This document shows positions 40,200 through 52,084 of a DNA stretch of 64,000 nt, in pieces. The notes beneath the pieces were generated by a model, which ran no database searches, was not told where the DNA came from, and saw only the letters and a program-made list of their open reading frames with translations. The translations under genes were made by a program, and so were the position numbers. Location of the stretch: positions 32,957,090-33,021,089 of the forward strand of contig CM060180.1 in assembly GCA_030549775.1 (NCBI GenBank). Direction: 5' to 3'. Position 1 is the first letter of the stretch. Every line of letters starts with the position of its first letter. This stretch comes from Tamarix chinensis. Taxonomy: Eukaryota > Streptophyta > Magnoliopsida > Caryophyllales > Tamaricaceae.

Positions 40200-41480
40200 A
40201 AGTGGGGTAATAAAGGGTAAGATGGTAATTTTGGAAGAAAAGGGTAAAATGATAATTTTATAAGTAAAAGGATAAAATTATAATTTGTAAGTAAAAGGGA
40301 TATTATGGCAATTTTAGAGGCAAAGGGAAATATGGTAATTTTTATAAGTATAGGAAAAAATGGTGATTTTAGAAGTAAAGGGCAATATGGAAATTTCATA
40401 AGTAAAGGGAAAAATGGTAATTTTATAAGTAGAGGGCAAAATGGTAACTTTGGAAGTAAGGGGTAAATTGGTAATTTTGGAGGTAAAAGGGGTAAAATGG
40501 TAATTTTGTATGAAAAGGATAAAATGGTAATTTTGGAGGTAAAGGATAAAATGGTAATCTTGAAAGAAAAGGGGTAAAATGATAATTTTAGATGTAAAGG
40601 GCAAAATGATAATTTTAGAAGCTAAGGGTATTATGGTAATTTTATAAATAAAAGGATATTACGGTAAATTTAGAAGTAAGGGGTAAAATGGTAATTTTAT
40701 AAATAAAAGGACATTATGGTAGGATTATAAGTAAAGGGATAAAATGGTAATTTCATAAGTAAAGGGTATTATGGTAAATTTGGAAGTTAAGAGTATTATA
40801 GTAATTTTGGAAGTAAAAGGAAAAATGGTAAAATTGTAAGTAAAAGGATAAAATGATAGTTTTATAACTAAAGGGATAAAATGGTAATTATGAAAATGGA
40901 GAAGGGTAAAATGGTAATTATAATAATTGAGAAGGGTAAAATGGTAATTATAATAATAGAGAAAGGTAATTTAGTAATTTAACCAACAGAAGGGTAATTT
41001 GGTGATTATGATAATGGATAAGGGTAATTTGGTAAATATAATAATGGATAAGGGCAATATGGCAATTATGAGATTGCAGAAGAGCAATTTGGTAATTTAA
41101 ACAACTAAAGGGCAAACTGCTAATTATGATAATGTGGAAGGGCAATTTAGTAGGCAATTCGGTAATTATGATAATGGAGAAGGGTAATTTGGTAATTTAA
41201 TTGACAAAAGGGTAAATTGGTAGTTATGTAACAAACTAAAGGGGTAAATTAGTAATCATGATAATGAAGAAAGATAATTTAGTAATTTATCCAACTTAAG
41301 GGCAATTTAATAATTATAACAAAGAAGAAGGTCAATTCGGTAATCTAACCAACCAAATGGGAAATATAATAAGTGTAACAATTATAAAGGGTAATTAGTG
41401 ATCTAAAAAGTGTAGGAGATAACTTGGTAACCTAAACTGAGCAAGGGGTAATTATGCAACATGAGGGGTGATATGGTAAA
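40200..41480 (+). repeat. Minisatellite of F1b
   Basis: About 50 imperfect units with cores GGGTAAAATGGTAATTTT and GGGTAATTTGGTAATT. It faces the F1c array in inverted orientation. Confidence 0.9.
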
Positions 41481-43249
41481 TTGGCAAGTAAGGAAGGGAT
41501 GGCTTAATAACTATACAAGTAAGGGGTAAATTAGTAATTCATATATAACATGTTGATGGGACACTGGAGGTTCCTAATAAGACTCAAGTAACACCGAATA
41601 GTAAGGTAAGAGTATTTGACGATTAGTAAGCATTAAGAGAACGAATCTTAAATCAGAATTGGACGAGGTTATGATGGCCTTAATGATTCCTCTATGTTAT
41701 CTTGGATAATTGTTTGAATAAGAAATACCTAATGATACCAGAACGATCTAAAGTGAATAAGTCTCTGATTTTTGTGCTTTTCGTGATCACCTTAATTAAG
41801 ACACTAATACTTATAGTGAAAGACCTCGAGATCGGAAATGGTGGCTCTTTAGGGGTCGCTACCCTAAAGACGTGGTTTAGCCTACGATTATTTTGGTATT
41901 TGCTGGTATGCCTTTGTGCCCCAGCCAGACCCTATATCTTACATTATTTAGCTCTACGGACCTATTTAGAAGGTATGCATACTTATGGATTAGGTGTCTT
42001 TGTCGGTAGGGTATTGAGTAGCTTTATGCACTAGTACGACCAGAGTACCTTTACATCCCTAGGTTGATGGTTGAAGGGTACTGAGTAGCTTGTATGCACC
42101 AATACAACTGGTATACCTTTTTATCTCGGGTTCTTGATCTCCTGTCCGAGGCAAATAAATAGAATTGTGTGCTGATTAAAAAGGGAAAAACACTAATCAA
42201 GAAAGTGAAAGATTAATGAGCCGGGCCTAGTTGAGTTATGATATTGAGTACCGATTCATTGGTTATAATAGTGGCCCAGGAGCGTGTTGCCGTGGAAGAT
42301 GATTATGAGTACTGGTCCACCAAATATTATAGTGGCCTAGGAGCGTGATGCCCTAGTAGATGATTATGAGTACTAATCCACCGGATATAATAATGGCCCA
42401 GGAATATGTTGCCTTGGATGATGTTGATATATATTTCGATCCACTGGCAATAATAGTGGGAGTCCCTAGCTCAATAAAACCAGTCATAGATGTGAATAAA
42501 ATTATGGAAAAATACTAATCACTTATAGTGAAATGCAATGTGAGTTGGGGCAAAACTGGTCCATCGGCGAATAATAGTGGCTAGGAGCATTTTGCCTTGC
42601 ATGCCCAGTCTATCGATGAATAATAGTGGCTAGGAGCATTTTACCCTACATGAACGGTCCACTGGCTATAATAGTGGGGTTCTCACACTCACATGGATAT
42701 AAAATCTGAGAGATGATTGAATAATGATGGACTAATGGCTTAAGGCCTGAAAGTATTTATTTTGCACTATGACATGGCTTAAGGCCCAAAAGTATCGATT
42801 TTGCATTATGACTCATCAACATTTGATGGACTTATTAAGGATGTGAATTTTAAGTATGTGAATGTTACGTATGCACATCTTGTTATATATGTATATAGCT
42901 TTGTTTCAAGTGTTGTATTACGGGTCTTCTTTTAAGTGTATTTTAAAGGGTTACTTAGTACCATAGTACTGAAGGGTTCGATTTGTAGGGCCCCTGCCTA
43001 TTCAATGGGTAGTGTCCCTTGTAGGTCCTTTTCAGGTTCTATTTAAGTGGGCAACGGGAAAGAGCGTAAGTATTGTTCGAAATTTTGAATAGGGTTTTAT
43101 TATTCCCTTTTTAACTCTTGGTTTAAATGTAAGCTTCATTCATGTAACCACCATTAGTGTATTTCATCCTTGTAAATGTTTTATTGTGCTACTTTGATTT
43201 TAATATAGTTTGAATTTATAGCAATTGGTATTTTATTTTCTAGCCTTAG

Positions 43250-43295
43250 CACTTGGTACTGGAACGGCATGAGTGAACCGGTCTGGTACTAAGTA
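43250..43295 (+). other. Conserved 3' LTR hairpin (F1b)
   Basis: CACTTGGTACTGG (43250-43262) pairs with CTGGTACTAAGTA (43283-43295), using G-U wobbles at the same positions as F1a plus one terminal mismatch. Confidence 0.7.
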
Positions 43296-44643
43296 TGGCA
43301 ATAATATCTCCAAAATTTATAGCTAAATCTTTTATATCAAATGAAATTTTTCAGTAGTGAATTTTAGGGATGTTACAGTCATACTCTTCACATATTCCCA
43401 CTTTCCATATATTTGTTACCATATCATCACATCGTAGTATTTTCAACATAAAATTTTCATCATAATAATATCAAACATATGGCATCATATAAAAATACAT
43501 ATTACACACAAAATCCCTAGTTATGATATATATCCTTATCAAAGCGTCTCCGGTCTCTATGGAAGTATAACCTAAGATACCTCTTCTAAGACTACGAGGG
43601 TAACATCTAAAAATTAATTAGAATGCAACATTAGATCCTATGGAATCAACCAATGAAAATATAAGGGAAAGGATTGTGGAAAGAGAGAAAAGAACCACAC
43701 TAAACCAAGGTAAGGCTTAGGTAGGAACTTGCGCCACAATAGAAGGAGCAATGACACTTGTTGTCATTGCTATGGAAGATGGGAATCGAAATAGGTGTTG
43801 TAATACCCCGTATTTTTAAAATCTAGATTTATTAAGTTTAATGATTTTATTAGCGTAATTTGATGTAAATAATTAATTATTTTAATTTCGATTCGTTTTA
43901 CGGATTTATCGATGATTTCGAACCCATAATTGAATGTAATTAGTCATTGTCGTCGCAAACCATTCTAGACAAATTCGTTCACGACAATGATTTTATTATA
44001 TTCTTATGGATTTGATTCTCGGTTAAAAATATGTATTTTCGTTGTTTCTCATACTGTTATTTTTATTTTTAATATTTTAGATTTGTTTTCGATTATAACT
44101 TCATCATGTGTTAACGGTGTATTTTGAGGTTATATTTCGTTGACAAAATATATTATTTAAATTATAGAATTTCATTTTAAATAGTTAAATTTATTTTAAT
44201 AATTTTATCCGTAGAAAATATTTCTGACTTTAAATTTATTTGTTTTCGGTAATCGTTAATATAATTGGGAAGTTTTAAATTTAAAAGATTTATTTAAGAA
44301 TTTATTTCCGAAATTAATTTTCTTCTGTTTTATGCTTTTTGATTTACGGAAAACCGATTTTGGAAATTATTTACATTAGTCTCGGTTTGTTAGAATTTTA
44401 CTTAAATATTTTATTATATGTTTTTAAATATTATTTCGGGGTCTTATAATGTATTTATATAAATAATATAAATTTTTTTTTTACGTTCATTGATAAATTA
44501 TTCCGAAAATATTTCTGAAATTTTTATATAGCTTTTTATTAATTTTAAGTGTTTGGATCGTTTCGAAATAATTTTCGTTTAATAAATTTGAGATAAAATA
44601 TTCCGATAATAATTTTTAAACTTAGGTATTTTGGTTTAGGTCC

Positions 44644-44649
<6 letters not shown>

Positions 44650-44677
<28 letters not shown>
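44650..44677 (+). repeat. A28 homopolymer in F2b
   Basis: An uninterrupted run of 28 A just before the GC-rich block. It lies inside the LTR and far from any 3' end, so it is probably a slippage tract and not a retroposed tail. Confidence 0.85.
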
Positions 44678-44679
<2 letters not shown>

Positions 44680-47600
44680 CCGTCGGTACCCGACCCCCAT
44701 CCCTTCTTTTTCTTTCTCTCTTCTCTTTCCCTGCCCCTGCTCCCCGACTCCCCTACCCTGTGCGCCCCTGTTCCCGCAACCCTTACCCTAGCCGCCTCCT
44801 CCTCTCCACTCCGGCCAACCTCGCTAGCCACCACGGGCGACACGACCGCCGGCGACGCAGCAGCAACGGTCGAAGCCGCACACCAACAACCGCAGCAACA
44901 ACTGCTGCAACAGCGGCCGAAGCAACCAATCCCAGCAACCACGTACAGCAGCAGCACCGGCCGTGCCGCCGTCCGGCCACGACGAGCTCGGGTGACGACC
45001 GGCGAGCCACCCCCGGGCCCCGACGAAGCTTCTCCGGCCTTCCCGTGCTCTGATTTGTTGAGTTTTGTTTGGTATTAATTTCCGAAAAACCCTAACCCTT
45101 GTTTTGATTAATTGGGTATGAATTAGCTTATAAAAAACTAAATTGATTGTTTGATTGTGTATATATGTGCTGTAAGATTGATTTGGATAGGTTGATTGTA
45201 TGGTTATGTTGAGATTTTGGAAAAATTGAATTTTTAGCCGGGTTATGCTCAAATTTTTCAGATCCGCCCGTTTTTGCAATTTCGGACAAATTGATTATAC
45301 AATATGTTTTAAAATGTATCCAATTGCATTTTGGAACCGTCAATTTGAGAAATTTATGCAGGTTTTATCGGAATTTGATTCCTAGGTCAAATTTTGGGTG
45401 TAAGGAAATGGGGTTGTATAATTGAGCCGTTCCGCTCAATTGATTTTATAGTATCGTTTAAAATGTGTTTAATTTTATATTAGAAGTGTTGATTTGGGAA
45501 AATTGTGCGTAATTGACCGGAATTGGATTTTTAGGTCAAAACTCCCGCGGGTTTAAATTGGTTTATGTAATCGGGTTATTTTATTCAATTGACTATATAA
45601 ATTACATTAGAATATGTTTAATTACATTTCCGAACCGTCAATTGATATGTTTTGGCAAGAATTAATCGGATTTGCGTTCCGGGCTCAAAACCCCTAATTG
45701 GGCTAAATTGTGTATTTCTTTTACTAGTTTTGAGCAATTGATTATTTGATATGTTATAAAATGTGTTTAATTGCATTTCTAAACATTCAATTTGATTGAA
45801 TTTATAGAATTTTAACGAATTGTATTTTCGGGCCTAAAACCCTAAATTTCAAGTGAGATTATGAAGTCGATTACTTGTGTTGTTGTTTTTCTAAAATCGA
45901 ATGTATAGAAATGGTTGAGATGGTATTAATTGCTTTCTAATACCTTTAATTTGAATTGATTAAATTGAACTACCTGAGTTTACGCCATGGGCTTTAAGAC
46001 CCTAATCTTCGGAGATGATTTTGTAGAATTGATTTTGCTATGTGTATTTTATCTAATCGGTTTCTATCTTGGGGTTTTAAATAATTGAAATTATGTTTTA
46101 ACCTAATCGATTTGGATTTGATTCTAAGTAAATTGGTTGGGTTACTTATTCAATTATAAAACCTAATGAATGAGTCATTTTTGATAAAATAGCTTATGAT
46201 CTATTATTCTTTCCCGGCATTCCAAATCAATTTGAAATGTCCCAAGTGATGAGTGTTAATCCGATTTGGTTAATATTTAATTTTAAATCTTAATCGAGCT
46301 ACGCTCGCAAGTCATAGGTTTTATGCACGTTTTTCAAGAAAGGTTGTTTGTGTCCGTTTGTGTTGATTTATTTATAATTGAATTGTTGATCGATAAGATA
46401 GTTTCTAACCTAGTTCCGATTTCCATCGGTGATCTAGGAAAGCTTTCTCGTGGATCCACGAGCTAGTGATCTCTCTCCCTCTTACGTCGTTTAGCTAGCT
46501 TCGGATCCAGGTAAGTCTCTACTTACCTTTATCTGTGGGTGTTTAATAAGGACGAAGTTATGGCCTTGTCCTATGTGTGATGTGATGTGTTGATTGTTGT
46601 GTGCATCATGCTAATGTGTATTATATGATGTGTAGTTGAACTTGTCTCATGTGTAGCGCAGTTTTGGAATTTGAGGTACGTCGTGTGTGTTTCCATGATA
46701 TGAGTATGACATGTTCTACGTGTGATATTATGTTGTGTTGATACGGCCCTCTAGGATATGCATGTCAAGGGTGTAATGTGAATGAATAAGACACGAATAA
46801 GACATTAATCACGTAAAGCGAAAGATGTTGAGCCCGACCCAGTCCATTCCACCGGTTAGAATAGTGGCCAGAGGCGTTTTGCTCTGGGGTTCGATTTCCG
46901 GTCCACCGGCTATAATAGTGGCCAGAGGCGTTCTGCCCTGGGTGTGTAATTCCGGTCCACCGGCTATAATAGTGGGGGATTCAGGCTCGACAGACCCAAA
47001 CGAATAAGTTAATCCATGGGAAAGATACTAATCACTTACAGCGGAACACCATGAAAGTGCGGGGCCAGTCCGTTCCACCGGTTAGAATAGTGGCCAGAGG
47101 CGTTTTGCTCTGGGGTTCGATTTTCGTTCCACCGGCTATAATAGTGGCCAGAGGCGTTTGCTTTGGGGTTCGATTTCCGGTCCACCGGCTATAATAGTGG
47201 GGTCCCCGTGCTTACATGGATCATTAAAGAATATGTGTTGATTGAGCATATTATTAATGAGATAAAGAAAAAGTCTAATTGGACCATGACCAGCTTTTAT
47301 TATATGTGTTACCATATGCTGCTTATGTGTATAATGAGCCACTTTATATTTCGGTGATATCATGCTTATATGTTACTACGGGTGTATGGCAAGATTCATG
47401 CTGTGGGTTGTGAGTATGAATGATTTTGTATTAACGTATTGTACTATAATTTAATACGTAATTGATGTTATAGTTTACGTCCCTTTCATAAGGTAGGGTA
47501 GCGAGACTTACTCAGTATCGGACCCGTACTGATACTACACTGGTTGAATGGGTCTTGTGATGATCCACCGATGGTGGGGAGCAGACCTCTTGTGCAGGTT

Positions 47601-47817
47601 AAGATCGAATACTGTTTTGGGGTGGAAGGCTTGAACTGAGTGAGTAGGCGATCCGGATATTTATCCTTCGGGATTTATTTTGTTTAATTGTATTCACCTT
47701 TGGAAGTTGCAAGTATTGTTTTTAGATTTCTAAGGGTTTTGTAATTGACTTTAAATTTCTCGTATTCTGATAAGTGTTTACTATTCAGATTTAATTTTTT
47801 GACAGGTTTTAGCCTTG

Positions 47818-47862
47818 CATCTAACATGAGATAGATGGTTGACATTTATCTTGTGTTAGATG
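47818..47862 (+). other. Conserved 3' LTR hairpin (F2b), 16-bp stem
   Basis: CATCTAACATGAGATA (47818-47833) and TATCTTGTGTTAGATG (47847-47862) pair at all 16 positions with two G-U wobbles around a 13-nt loop, 88 bp before the LTR end. This is the longest of the hairpins. Confidence 0.8.
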
Positions 47863-49477
47863 TGGCGGTAACATTTCCCAAATTCGCTCCTAGCTTCCGC
47901 TTTAATCTTTCAAAAAAAAATTTTCAGGAGTGAAATTTGGGGGTGTTACAGGTGTCGAATCTTGGCGAAAACTATGGTGATTTCCATTGTTAATGGGGAA
48001 ACAATGGTGGTAAGGGTCGCTGCTAAGCTGGTTTGGTGCTTTTGGTGACGATGAAATAAGGAGAAAGGAAGAGAAGAAAGAAAGAAAGAATGCTTCGGTG
48101 TTGTTCCTCATCAATGATGGAATGGATAATAGAGAAGGAAATAGGAGACTTTAGGCATGTGGTTAGTAAAGGAGAAAAATTAGAGGAGTGAGGAGGTATT
48201 TATAGAAGGAGAGGGTGAGGCGTGTAAGGTGTTAAATCAGCCAAGAGGTTGAAGATCAAGGGAGTTGGCCTGGGTTTGGTTTTTGTGATAAGGTCAAGGA
48301 CAAAGGGATGGGTTGGAGGTGCAGGTTTGGTAGTCGATGCAATGCAAGGATAGTGTTAGTTTAGGGGAAATGCATGGTTGGGAAGGAACGAAGAAAAGGG
48401 CATGAACCATGCAAGGAGGGATCTGCATGGCCAGGGGGAAGGCAGAGAAGGGAATCCGATCAAGATGGGGAGAAAAGAAAATGAAAAAGGGAAAAAATGG
48501 GTTTGGGGTTAGTTTTAGAGTTAGGTTTAAATTTTAGATTTGTGGGGATAAGGCCAAAATTAAGTTATTAAAAATCTAGGGTTAGGGTTAGGTAAAAATA
48601 TAAATGACCTAGAATTAGGATTAGAGTTAGACTTAGGGTCAATGAATTTGGGTAAAATAAAATTATCAATTATCTAATATTAGGATTTTGGTTAAGATAT
48701 AAAATAGTTAGGATTAGATTTTAATAAAAAAAATGGGGTTTTACAATGAGTATTTTCAAGCGTGCTTTTTATCAATTCACACACAACCTAAGAAACTTTC
48801 CGAGAGGTCACCCGTCCTTAAATTACTTCAACTTAAGCATGTGTAACTAAAAATTTATTTTAAGAATAAGTTTTCCAAAGAAAATGTATACCTTGTTAAT
48901 ATAGGTAATCTTATTAATGCTTTTAATCCTCTAATATCCACCATTGATTTGGGGGTATTACATACACCCTTACTTAATAACACAATGTCGTCATTATGCC
49001 TCAACCACTAACTATCTAGTTATAGTCTATCCCAAAAATTATCCAGCTAGGTGACTAATTGGGTAATCTAAGTAGTTTGCAATCACAGTTTTACTTGATA
49101 CCATTTGTAACACCCCAGCACACCAACCACAGATAGTTACTTAGAGTGTTTTTAGGATTAATGATCGATTCCATAGATCAATACGAGTGTTTTTTTAGCG
49201 TACTTTTAATCAACTCATGTGAATCCCTAGAAACTTACCAAGAGGTCACCTATCGTCAAATTGTTTCAAGTCAAACATGTTTAACTATAAAATTATTTTA
49301 AGGATAAGTTTTCTAAAAAAATGTTTACCTTATTGATATAGGTAATCTTATCATTTTTTTTAACATATACTATCCACCACTAATTTAGGAGTATTAAAGT
49401 AATTGTAGTGTTCACTAAATACAAGTTGGTTTGCTAGAGTGAAGGAGGGCATTACTACCAGGATATTGCATGCTATT

Positions 49478-49840
49478 TTTTATTGTTGGGAATATGTTGG
49501 GTTGCATTAATAATTAGCTTGGCTTTTTAATAAAATTATTTAAATTATTAAAAAGTGCTCCAAAATTTTTTATTGTGTAACCCTTATTCTTTTATTTTTT
49601 ATTGTTGGGAATATGTTGGGTTGCATTAATAATTAGCTTGGCTTTTTAATAAAATTATTTAAATTATTAAAAAGTGCTCCAAAATTTTTTATTATGTAAC
49701 CCTTATTCTTTTATTTGTTATTGTTGGGAATATGTTGGGTTGCATTAATAATTAGCTTGGCTTTTTAATAAAATTATTTAAATTATTAAAAAGTGCTTCA
49801 AAATTTTTTATTGTGTAACCCTTATTCTTTTATTTTTGTT
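49478..49840 (+). repeat. Three-copy tandem repeat, 119-bp period
   Basis: attgttgggaatatgttggg begins at 49482, 49601 and 49720. The copies are nearly identical (a few substitutions), so the duplication is recent compared with the decayed elements around it. The unit is AT-rich and has no coding potential. Confidence 0.95.
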
Positions 49841-51221
49841 GTCTAATTAAATACGTATTTATTTTCTTTCTTTTTATGGAAAAAAAAGTTTCCCTATTTC
49901 AATAGATTAAAATATTATTATAAAATAAGATTTGTGCATTACATGGAGGTAATACTAGATCTATCTATGAAATAATCTCTCTGTTTAGAAAAAAAAGGTC
50001 ATTGCTATTTTGAAGATAAGATTTATCATTTATTTGTCTCAAAGTATATTATATTATGATATATTATATTAAAAGGTTTTTTCATAGTATTTTTTTATAT
50101 CTTTATTAATGTGTATTAAAATATATTATTAGTTAAATTTTGACATTGAAATCCACATTAAATTCATTGAGGGAAAGATACTATGAATCAGAGTGTTTTA
50201 AAATTGGCTAGGATTGTTAACTTGAGATTCAGTCGAGACATTACATTAGTTTCATCTTCTTAGTCCTAAGATTTAAGAAATTTATATCTAGATCAGCTCC
50301 TATTAAACCCAATTTTTTTTCAAATCCACAGCAAATATAGTAGTTAATGTATGAATTTTGAGTTTCTATTGATGTAAACCATTATGGTATTTTTCTCTTT
50401 TAATCTCACTTAGAGTTCGATCTCGTTGTCCGATTTTTGTAAATATTATCTTAAAAGTAATAATTTAATATTACTATTATTTCACTATTATTAATTGTTC
50501 CTATAATTAGTTTTTTTATTACTATTACCATTATTAATATCATTATTATAAATATTATAATAATTTTTTATATTATTATTAATAAATTTTTACTAATCTA
50601 ATATAATTTGATTTGAAATATATAATATCACTAAATTTAAAGATAAAATAATAAAAATAGGCCCTTGTTTTATTTTTAGAATTTATGAGCTTTGAAGTAT
50701 CGATGCTCATAATCATATTAATAAAACTATTAACTAAACTTAATAGAATAAGTCTCTATGTTAGTCCACTTCTTCCCCAATAGATCACATGATGACAAAG
50801 ATTAATTCGGTTGGCCCTAGATATAACAAAACTATACCCATATATAAGACTCCCAATTAAGGGCCTCAAACTTAAGCATAAATTAAATAGTTGAATGAGA
50901 GACCAAAACGTTAAGGCAGATCAATTGGCTAGCCTTCGAAATCCAACATGCTATTCTAAATTATACCACTTTATGTCCCACTTATGGTTTCAATTTTGAA
51001 TAAGAAGAACACCCGATCAACCTCTATCTAAGTAGTCTCTTATTCTCTTTTATATTTTCTTCCACATAGAACATAATTGAAAAATAGTTTCGTTTCATTT
51101 TTCCCTTTTTTTATTTGATTTGGTTATTTTAGTCTTCTGCCCAACTTTTTCTAAAAATTCTAATTATGATTTTAGAAGACATTTTTCTAATAATTAATTC
51201 AAGGTATCTAGTTGTTAATAA

Positions 51222-51224
<3 letters not shown>

Positions 51225-51272
<48 letters not shown>
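51225..51272 (+). repeat. (CT)n microsatellite
   Basis: About 24 uninterrupted CT dinucleotides. Confidence 0.95.
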
Positions 51273-51275
<3 letters not shown>

Positions 51276-52084
51276 ATTGTTCTTTTAAGCTACAGTTATG
51301 AAAAATTTTGGTCCGCCCTTGAAGATTCAACATTAAGAAGACATTATATGGACCATGTAAATATAAATGTGGTCCTCTATTAGATAATCCACACGATATT
51401 ACTCCACTTTTCTTTTCATTTTTAACAAATAAGCGAGAGGTGTATGACAACAATGTATATGGAATCAAGCTTATATGAATATATGGTACAATTTCTTCAA
51501 AAATGCATAATATATATGATGCAACATATCATAAATTAACTAAATATTTGACATAAATGATTGGCTAAAAATGTATAATAAAAATATCTCTATCCTAAAA
51601 AATTCTAACTTGAATCTCTCTTCATAAATCTACAAGGATGATTTATAAAGTTGAAGATTTCATCTAAAAAGAGAATGATAAAGAAGACAACAAAGGATAC
51701 ACAACATCAATAGCTAAAGAATTTATTTATAAAATGACATGTTAAAATCTCTTGTTTAATAATTCTAGTATCTATGTTCGAGCCTATTCTAACTGTAAGC
51801 AAACTAATTAACTACTTAGGGCTCGCATATATATAGAAAAAGAAACAATTAAGAACCCCCATTAAAATACAGACATTGAAAATTTTGACTTCTTTAAATA
51901 AACGGTTAAGATTGAAAGTCAGAGGGCATACAAATATATAGTGTAGTGGCAATCTCAAAATAATGTAGAAAAAGTTATAAATGAGCAGTGTGACACCTCA
52001 CATTAGGAAGGCGTTTTGTCGACTCCTATATTCATAATTTTTTATGTCTTTATATTTAATATTGAGGATAGTTATTATGTTTAG

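Larger units (their letters stand above)
33174..43377 (+). mobile_element. F1b: solo LTR of family F1, split by inverted F1c
   Basis: It starts TGTAATTCCC at 33174 and ends GGGATGTTACA at 43377, with an exact 5-bp duplication GTCAT on both sides (33169-33173, 43378-43382). F1c interrupts it in the C/T-rich tract. Without F1c it is about 5.4 kb. The right part has the minisatellite (40200-41480), a perfect CTTTAGGG/CCCTAAAG hairpin (41847-41869), module clusters (42255-42460, 42560-42681), a TAGTAC/GTACTG hairpin (42956-42971) and the 3' hairpin (43250-43295). No gag/pol is seen. The 92-164 codon frames at 38797-39416 are the C/T-rich tract. Confidence 0.9.
43799..47950 (+). mobile_element. 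F2b: complete 4152-bp solo LTR of family F2
   Basis: It starts TGTAATACCCCG at 43799 and ends GGGGGTGTTACA at 47950, with an exact 5-bp duplication GGTGT (43794-43798, 47951-47955). It is the cleanest LTR here. Contents: AT-rich leader, an A28 run (44650-44677), a GC-rich C/T block (44680-45050) followed by cctaacccttg, AT-rich middle, module clusters (46842-46976, 47069-47202), boxes of the ATTAATCACGTAAAGCG type (46802, 47024) and the 3' hairpin (47818-47862). The GC-rich block gives overlapping frames of 75-151 codons on both strands, none with a recognisable domain. Confidence 0.9.
31218..48745 (-). mobile_element. F5: minus-oriented solo LTR split by F1b and F2b
   Basis: Plus-strand ends are TGTAACATCC at 31218 and GGGGTTTTACA ending at 48745, with an exact 5-bp duplication ATGAG (31213-31217, 48746-48750). 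Unnested parts are 31218-33173, 43378-43798 and 47951-48745, about 3.2 kb. Contents: a TTAATTATAAG/CTATAATTAA 3' hairpin (31297-31347), degenerate module clusters on the minus strand (31861-32256), CACTTTAAATG boxes and a purine-rich end. No gene is seen; the open frames here are short and AT-driven. Confidence 0.85.
31135..49398 (-). mobile_element. Cassandra element 2 (minus orientation), complete, split by F5
   Basis: On the minus strand: 5' LTR 49398-49106 (293 bp), internal region 49105-48963 (143 bp), 3' LTR 48962 to 31135 interrupted by F5 (295 bp without it). The LTRs end GGGTGTTACA and carry 5S-like sequence at about 49229-49290 and 48793-48850. Two bases after the 5' LTR is TGGTATCA (49103-49096), the primer binding site for initiator Met tRNA used by Cassandra. 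Total length of about 730 bp fits the family. It has no protein and depends on other retrotransposons. No matching 5-bp duplication was found around it, perhaps because it landed in Cassandra 1. Confidence 0.85.

Noticed and set aside
41702..42034. 110-codon frame with a hydrophobic N-terminal part
   Set aside because: It lies inside the F1b LTR across the CTTTAGGG hairpin and is not maintained in F1c or F1a.
33905..43377. A single 9.5-kb foldback DNA transposon with long inverted arms
   Set aside because: The target duplications do not fit: GTCAT flanks 33174-43377 and ttccc flanks 33905-38739. The palindrome is two nested LTRs in opposite orientation.
44622..45279. Ala/Cys- and Pro/Arg-rich frames of 75-151 codons in the GC-rich block of F2b
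   Set aside because: Several frames overlap on both strands in one GC-rich LTR block, no domain is seen and the related block in F2a is not open in the same frame.
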